DNA of 64,000 nt from Fluctibacter halophilus (lineage in GTDB: Bacteria; Pseudomonadota; Gammaproteobacteria; Enterobacterales; Alteromonadaceae), in contig NZ_JAJEWP010000002.1 in assembly GCF_020687825.1 (NCBI RefSeq), positions 496,001 to 560,000 on the forward strand, given 5' to 3'. Below are positions 59,471 through 64,000 of the stretch, piece after piece. Below the pieces are notes generated by a model. It was given only the letters and a program-made list of their open reading frames with translations. It was not told the DNA's origin and did not search any database. The position numbers and the translations under genes are program-made. Each line of letters begins with the position of its first letter. The stretch's first letter is position 1.

Positions 59471-61039
59471 CTAGGGCGCTGAAGACGCCGGCTTGCCCGG
59501 CGACTGGCCGAGTATGGCGTTGATGGTGCCCTGTGCTTTGAGCTGCTCAACAATCTCACCGATTTCGCGGCGCAGGTACGCATTCGCTGATGCTTTTGAC
59601 AGGCCGATATAGACATCCCGGCTGCCCGGGTGGACATAGCTGGCATGGCGGATTTCCTCACTGTGCCCGGTGCTGGCGAGCAGGTAATCTGTCACCGTCT
59701 GTGAGCCGATAAAAGTGTCGATGCGGCCTTTGAGCAACATGTCTATCAGGCCTTCGAGGGTACTCAGCGGCACTTTGCGTAATCTTTTGTCCTGATCAAA
59801 TTCAGCGAAGTACTCGCTGTCTCTGAGCACGCCGATGGTCAGGTTGCTGAGCGCATCGTAGCTGTCGATGCGCAGCGGACTGTCTGCCCTGACATAAAAT
59901 GCCTGCGGTGGCTCTTTGGCAATGGCCGGTTCGACAAAATGGATCCGTTTTTCCCGTTGAGGACTTCGAAACAGGCTGACGTAGACGTCGGCACTGCCAT
60001 TTTCGAGCATTTTGACACAGCGGGCGAAGGGGCATTGGACAAAATTCAGCTGCGCATGCAATGGCGTGGCAATGGCGCGCATGATTTGTACATCGAGGCC
60101 ACTGGGTGGTTGATTGTCATTGAGCACGGTGTAAGGCGGAAAGTGATCCACTGCCATGGTCAATGTTGGTGTGATGTACGGGCTGATGGTTTCGTCGTAA
60201 AAGGCGCGCAACGCGACTTTGTTTTCCTGCGGCACATGACGCAGGTGCGCTTCCAGAAATGCCGCTGAGCGGTATAGTTTACGCAGTGCCTGATCCACGG
60301 AATCGATAACCCGCTGGCCCAGCGGGGAGCGTGAACAACTGATATGGCTGATCACAAACTGTTTTTCCTGGGCAATGGCGGCGGTCTTGATGTCGGTACG
60401 TTGGGCGCGCTGGGGAAAAAACAATGCGATTTGGGTCGGGTAGTCCAGTGACGCGTCAACCAATCCGTCGAGCAGTAGCTTGGGACCCGATTGGAAGCGG
60501 TTGTCGACGCTGTAGTAGCTGATTTGTTCTTCGGACAGGGCTTTGACCTGACGGTCGAGTGTTGCGCCAAGGGATACCCCTTTGACCAGTGCGATGCGGG
60601 TGCCGGGGTTGGCATCCAGCAGGGCTTTGAGGTCTGTTACCTGACCGTCCTGGTTGCGCAATGACGGTGGAATATGGATGCGTGTGGCGTTGTAGTACAA
60701 CTGGGCCAGTGGGTGCACGTTAAGGGGCAGGCTGAACAGGTGGGTTGCTTCCCGTTCGGGCGTTTTTATCCGGTTGGCAACACAGGTATTGGCGGTTGCT
60801 CTGAGTTGCGCGTCCATGCGCGCCACGGAAGAGAACACAAACGAGATGTCATACTCGTCCAGTGCTGCCAGCACCAGATTGGTGGTGTCCATGCCGATGG
60901 AGTAAGGCTCTGATACGCGATAATGGTTGAGATCATCCTGATCATCCGTCAACCACAGGATGCTGTCTTTGCTGTTGCAGTGCAGTGACAACAACAGCAG
61001 CACACCACACAGGATGAGTTTTTTCAAAATGACGTCCAA
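59471..61039 (-). CDS. Fused double periplasmic solute-binding-like protein
   Basis: 522 aa with a signal peptide (KLILCGVLLLLSLHCNS). Two SBP_bac_3-type domains follow each other: residues about 25-255 and 280-510. The second has clear family features, PYTVLNDNQPPSGLDVQIMRAI, VQCPFARCVKMLENGSADVYVSLFRSPQREKRIHFVEP (split) and LLKGRIDTFIG. The first is more diverged. No transporter genes are adjacent, so a sensory or binding role is more likely than import. The TTG at 61039 has a poor ribosome binding site and a TTG at 61027 is an alternative start. Confidence 0.72.
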   Translation of the reverse strand: MDVILKKLILCGVLLLLSLHCNSKDSILWLTDDQDDLNHYRVSEPYSIGMDTTNLVLAALDEYDISFVFSSVARMDAQLRATANTCVANRIKTPEREATHLFSLPLNVHPLAQLYYNATRIHIPPSLRNQDGQVTDLKALLDANPGTRIALVKGVSLGATLDRQVKALSEEQISYYSVDNRFQSGPKLLLDGLVDASLDYPTQIALFFPQRAQRTDIKTAAIAQEKQFVISHISCSRSPLGQRVIDSVDQALRKLYRSAAFLEAHLRHVPQENKVALRAFYDETISPYITPTLTMAVDHFPPYTVLNDNQPPSGLDVQIMRAIATPLHAQLNFVQCPFARCVKMLENGSADVYVSLFRSPQREKRIHFVEPAIAKEPPQAFYVRADSPLRIDSYDALSNLTIGVLRDSEYFAEFDQDKRLRKVPLSTLEGLIDMLLKGRIDTFIGSQTVTDYLLASTGHSEEIRHASYVHPGSRDVYIGLSKASANAYLRREIGEIVEQLKAQGTINAILGQSPGKPASSAP

Positions 61040-61129
61040 GGCCAGGGATCATGACGTGTTGTAAAGCATAGCTCGCTTGGTGACGATTGCCCATCGGTCT
61101 TTGGTATAAACAGGCGCCAGACGGGCAGG

Positions 61130-61159
61130 GCGCCCGATTTATCGCGATAAACCGGGCGC
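61130..61159. repeat. 30-bp near-perfect palindrome
   Basis: GCGCCCG, one mismatched base pair (A/C), then TTTATCGCGATAAA, and CGGGCGC. It lies about 12 bases beyond the stop of the HAAS gene on the minus strand and 90 bases upstream of the solute-binding gene start. Could be a terminator without a T tract or a protein-binding site. Confidence 0.6.
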
Positions 61160-61171
61160 GGGTGTTTTGCG

Positions 61172-61729
61172 TCAGGCCAGTTGACGCTTTAACACCTGCA
61201 TCACGCTGACCGTCAGCCGCAATAGCAAGTAGCCGAGGATAACCGCCAGTGGGGTGTACCAGAAGCCGGTCAGCTCATCGCCCGGTGGCACCTTGTCGCT
61301 CACCATACCCACCACGATAGAATCGCCGCCAGCGGCCGACCACACGCCCACCGAATCGGGCACGATAAGGTTGGCAAAACCGGTCAGGATCAGTGCTGCG
61401 GCGATGGAAAATCCAAATACGGCCATGCCGTAGTACAGGGTTTTGGTCACGTTGCGGCGCACCGGTCCGATCGCGGCGAACCCTTCAGGTGGTGGGGTGC
61501 CCTGAGTAACATGCTCGACATAACTCTGTGCCAGCGAGCGAGGCGAGCCAAATCCCTGTAGGATCTGGTCGGCATCCACGACCTGGCCGCGCTGCTCGGT
61601 GGCTTCGATAACATCAAAAATATGTGACTCAATTTCCCGCAGCACTTCGTCGGCCTGGCCTTTGTCAAGACGGGACAGGTACCGGGATAAGGTTGTCAGG
61701 TAGGTATTGATCTGTTCGCGTTCGGTCAT
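61172..61729 (-). CDS. HAAS-domain membrane protein
   Basis: 185 aa, ATG preceded by AAGGAG. N-terminal helical domain (residues 1-70) of the HAAS/DUF1700 type: YLTTLSRYLSRLDKGQADEVLREIESHIFDVIEAT (split) and FGSPRSLAQSYVEHV, then three hydrophobic segments from about residue 95. HAAS proteins are small membrane proteins found beside PadR regulators. It lies 14 bases downstream of the PadR gene and is almost certainly its partner. Function undefined. Confidence 0.82.
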   Translation of the reverse strand: MTEREQINTYLTTLSRYLSRLDKGQADEVLREIESHIFDVIEATEQRGQVVDADQILQGFGSPRSLAQSYVEHVTQGTPPPEGFAAIGPVRRNVTKTLYYGMAVFGFSIAAALILTGFANLIVPDSVGVWSAAGGDSIVVGMVSDKVPPGDELTGFWYTPLAVILGYLLLRLTVSVMQVLKRQLA

Positions 61730-61743
61730 TGGGTACTCCTTGT

Positions 61744-62085
61744 TTATGCCGCTTGCTGCAATAGTGCTTCAATGTCTGCAACGGATTGACGCCAGCGTGC
61801 GCCTAAATCGGTCAGTCGTTGTTGTCCCTCGGTCGTCAGGGCGTAGTATTTGCGTGGTCGCTCATCACCTTGTTGCTGCCAGTTGGCGCTGATCACCCCA
61901 TCCCGCTTCAACCGATCGAGCAGGGGATACAGGGTCCCTTCGGTGATTTGCATGGTGTCGAACTGGTGCAGGTGGTTGAGCAATGCCAAGCCATAGCGTG
62001 GGCCGGGGGCCAGTGCTGCCAGTACCACCAGTTCAAGAGAGCCTTTGCGCAACTGGGCATCCCACTTTGTAGCGGTGTCGCTCAT
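61744..62085 (-). CDS. PadR family transcription regulator
   Basis: 113 aa. Winged helix of the PadR family: QLRKGSLELVVLAALAPGPRYGLALLNHL (split), QITEGTLYPLLDRLKRDGVISANWQQQGDERPRKYYALTTEGQQ (split). Ribosome binding site AGGTG. PadR proteins repress adjacent genes, often those encoding HAAS membrane proteins or ABC exporters; here the partner is the HAAS gene. A short repeated TATGTAATG/TAGTAAT stretch upstream (about 62116-62141) may hold the promoter-operator. Confidence 0.92.
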   Translation of the reverse strand: MSDTATKWDAQLRKGSLELVVLAALAPGPRYGLALLNHLHQFDTMQITEGTLYPLLDRLKRDGVISANWQQQGDERPRKYYALTTEGQQRLTDLGARWRQSVADIEALLQQAA

Positions 62086-62311
62086 TATGTTTCACCTTTT
62101 ACTTTGTAATGAAAGTTACTATGTAATGCATAGTAATAATGTATAGCAATGTTGTTCGGTTTTGCAAGTGTCTTTTTTGTGACCGCGTGCAATGGTCCGC
62201 ACAAGGCTGGGGAGCAGCACGTCAGAACGGTCAGGGAGCAACAGCGCGATGGGCGGTTTTATGCCACCCTGACACCGTTGTGGGGTGTCAGGATGACGGG
62301 GAAGGGATCAC

Positions 62312-62911
62312 CTAGTGGTCTTCATGGCCCCAGGGGGCCGCAGGTGGTTTGACCGACGTGGTGAGGTCGAAATCGACCTGAAAAACCCGACCATCACGGC
62401 TCATGCGATAGCTGAAACGATCCGGGTACAGGTAAATCGACCAGGTATTGCCGTTGGATTGGGGGATCCCTTGGGCAACAAACAGATCCTGGGTTTCTGT
62501 GTCGGCCGGAAAGTCCTGTACCTGTGGCCAGCCGGAAGAAACCGTGTGGCCACCATAGTTAGTCAGAACATCATTGCTGCCGTCCTGGTGGCGATGGTCA
62601 TGTTTAAGTACCAGGCCAGCATCATTACGGGTAATGATCCAGGTGCGCGAGGCGTCATCGCCGACATGAAACGGAATGTGCAGCTGTTTATCCGAACAGC
62701 GTCGCACGTGCATGATCAGGCGTTTGCCCTCGAAGCTACCACCGGCGGGGGTGTTTTCGACGATCTCACCTGCAAACGCGCGGCCGCACAGTGTTCTGAG
62801 TTGTTCAAAAAACGCCTCCTGGGGTGTATGGGCAGCAACAGCGGGGGCACTGGCGAGCGAAGTGGTGAGCAATGCACTCGTCAACGGTATAACCGATAAA
62901 TGTTTTTTCAT
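62312..62911 (-). CDS. Secreted hypothetical protein
   Basis: 199 aa from ATG 62911, four bases overlapping the stop of the permease gene. Signal peptide MKKHLSVIPLTSALLTTSLASAPAVAA/H (split). The mature domain has CGRAFAGEIVENTPAGGSFEGKRLIMHVRRC, where two cysteines bracket a beta-rich stretch, then LKHDHRHQDGSNDVLTNYGGHTVSSG and WSIYLYPDRFSYRMSRDGRVFQVDFDL (each split). A late PWGHEDH tail is histidine-rich. I do not recall a named family, though similar secreted proteins occur in Alteromonadales. It is coupled to the permease gene upstream. Confidence 0.65.
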   Translation of the reverse strand: MKKHLSVIPLTSALLTTSLASAPAVAAHTPQEAFFEQLRTLCGRAFAGEIVENTPAGGSFEGKRLIMHVRRCSDKQLHIPFHVGDDASRTWIITRNDAGLVLKHDHRHQDGSNDVLTNYGGHTVSSGWPQVQDFPADTETQDLFVAQGIPQSNGNTWSIYLYPDRFSYRMSRDGRVFQVDFDLTTSVKPPAAPWGHEDH

Positions 62912-64000
62912 AAGCCGTAAGAAACCTTTAATAACCACAACACAATCACCGAATAGGTTATCGAGATGGGTAAACCAAAACGCAGGAAATCCTTGACCCG
63001 ATAATTACAGGCGCTGAATACCAGCAGGTTGGTCTGGTAACCGTAAGGTGACAGGAAACTGGCGCTGGCGCCAAACGCGACGGCCAGCGCAAAGGGCATC
63101 AGCGGGGCACCCAGGGCTTCGGTCAGACCATACGCAAACGGGAACATCAGCGCCGCCGCTGCATTGTTGGTGACCAGTTCTGTCAGCAACAGGGTTAACA
63201 GGTAAACGGCCACCAGTGCCCAAAACGGATCGGTACTGCCCAATACCGGCCCTAACTGCGTGGTCACGGCGGCAATGACGCCGGTTTGCTCAAGGGCGGT
63301 GGCCAGACTCAGGGCGCCGACGATCACGATGATCAGGTTGACCGGTAAGTTGCGTTTGATTTCGCCATTGTTGGTGATGCCACACAACACCAGCGCGGCC
63401 AGGAAAAACAGCAGTCCTGTGGCCAAAGAGAGGACTTCGGTTGCTGCCAACAGCACCGTAAGCAGGAAGCCGCCGATGGTCAGGGTTTCCTGGAACGGGG
63501 TCAGCTTGGTGGGGATTTTCTTTTCTGACAGGATGAAAAAGTTTTTGGTCAGGTTGTGACGACTGAGAAAGTCTTTGCCGGTCGCCAACAACAGAAAATC
63601 ACCGGCCTGCAGTTTTACTTCACCGAGTTTGCCGGATACCGGCTCGCCGTCCCTGCGCATGGCCACCACAGCCGCATCGAACAGGGCCCGAAAGCCAAGG
63701 GCTTTAAGGGTCCGGCCGATGATTTGTGCACGATTGGACACAATCACTTCGGTCAGGTTGTCGGTCAGTAAGCCGTTGCTCTCCGCGAACAGGGTCAGCC
63801 CCTTGATGTGACTGAGGCTGCTGACATTTTTGACGTTGCCGGAGAAGATCAGTTTGTCGCCGGTGTGGATTTCCAGCTCCGGGGTGACCGGGGTGATCAG
63901 CTTGCCGTTACGCACCACTTCAATCAGAAACAGCTCGGGCAGGTTACGTAAATGGTTCTGCTCCACGGTTTTGCCGACCAGTTCCGAGTCGGCTTCCACT
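62908..64000 (-). CDS. SLC13-type permease, C-terminal part (runs off the window end)
   Basis: About 363 residues are present; the N-terminus lies beyond base 64000. Two RCK_C/TrkA-C-like domains are visible in the first 150 residues (LPELFLIEVVRNGKLITPVTPELEIHTGDKLIFSG and QIIGRTLKALGFRALFDAAVVAMRRDGEPV, split). The membrane part has several helices with TNNAAAALMFPFAYGL, GASASFLSPYGYQTNLLV and a short terminus, matching the SLC13/DASS (CitT/SdcS-type) permeases with inserted TrkA-C domains. Substrate may be sulfate or dicarboxylates. The stop overlaps the next gene's ATG by four bases. Confidence 0.85.
   Translation of the reverse strand, partial: VEADSELVGKTVEQNHLRNLPELFLIEVVRNGKLITPVTPELEIHTGDKLIFSGNVKNVSSLSHIKGLTLFAESNGLLTDNLTEVIVSNRAQIIGRTLKALGFRALFDAAVVAMRRDGEPVSGKLGEVKLQAGDFLLLATGKDFLSRHNLTKNFFILSEKKIPTKLTPFQETLTIGGFLLTVLLAATEVLSLATGLLFFLAALVLCGITNNGEIKRNLPVNLIIVIVGALSLATALEQTGVIAAVTTQLGPVLGSTDPFWALVAVYLLTLLLTELVTNNAAAALMFPFAYGLTEALGAPLMPFALAVAFGASASFLSPYGYQTNLLVFSACNYRVKDFLRFGLPISITYSVIVLWLLKVSYGL

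Noticed and set aside
1-64000. CRISPR array, prophage, transposase or classical toxin-antitoxin locus
   Set aside because: None was recognised on either strand on reading; the repeats found are short, few and not regularly spaced.

Overview
The window looks like a stretch of chromosome from a marine gammaproteobacterium of the order Alteromonadales (probably Alteromonadaceae or a close relative). The reasons are the rnt-motY adjacency known from Vibrio and its relatives, a complete rsxABCDGE-nth operon in the enteric order, ahpC-ahpF, queC/queE, CadC-type regulators fused to TolB-like repeats, and many secreted hydrolases. Base composition is near 50% GC by eye, with a few clearly more AT-rich genes. 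No phage, insertion sequence, CRISPR array or rRNA was found. Genus-level identity cannot be settled from this sequence alone.

Layout. 1-6.2 kb: 5' part of rnt, motY, glpQ, a beta-barrel protein, small genes (membrane protein, DUF1203, GNAT), and a VOC protein divergent from a YafY/WYL regulator. 6.3-10.4 kb: a serine hydrolase, a MarR regulator and an ABC-F ATPase. 10.4-16.9 kb, minus strand: rsxABCDGE-nth, an ion-motive electron transport complex with endonuclease III. 17.08-17.26 kb: two identical tRNA-Asn genes. 17.26-18.12 kb: a long non-coding region with DnaA boxes, clustered GATC sites and AT-rich tracts, which looks like a replication origin or a DnaA-control locus although dnaA and mnmG are absent. 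18.1-22.7 kb: a MATE exporter, uvrB and a LysR regulator. 22.7-25.4 kb: a 41-codon small gene missed by usual length cutoffs, then ahpC and ahpF with an intrinsic terminator between them. 25.4-30.6 kb: small membrane and soluble proteins, divergent queC/queE, a periplasmic binding-like protein, a TfoX C-terminal-domain protein and a MAPEG protein.

30.6-45.5 kb is the most accessory-looking part. It has serine hydrolases, a predicted zinc protease with a hydrolase-associated C-terminal domain, an esterase-fold protein whose nucleophile is replaced, a decayed histidine kinase fragment, a large CadC/TolB-like regulator divergent from a metallo-beta-lactamase-fold enzyme, a GST, an AT-rich membrane gene bracketed by imperfect repeats, and an AraC regulator beside another serine hydrolase. 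45.7-51 kb has a GNAT, three lipoprotein genes (two of them divergent paralogues), and a 665-aa lipoprotein that joins dockerin-like calcium repeats to a caspase-like (clan CD) core. 51-64 kb returns to housekeeping and transport: asnB, an M28 peptidase, DUF3025, Yip1, a NatAB-type ABC exporter, a tautomerase, DUF924, a fused double solute-binding protein, a PadR/HAAS pair, a secreted protein, and the C-terminal part of an SLC13-type permease running off the end.

The strongest candidates for something undescribed are the dockerin/caspase-like lipoprotein, the DnaA-box/GATC intergenic region, and the 32-40 kb hydrolase cluster under an apparent membrane-anchored regulator. All start sites, domain limits and functions were read by eye; no database search was run.
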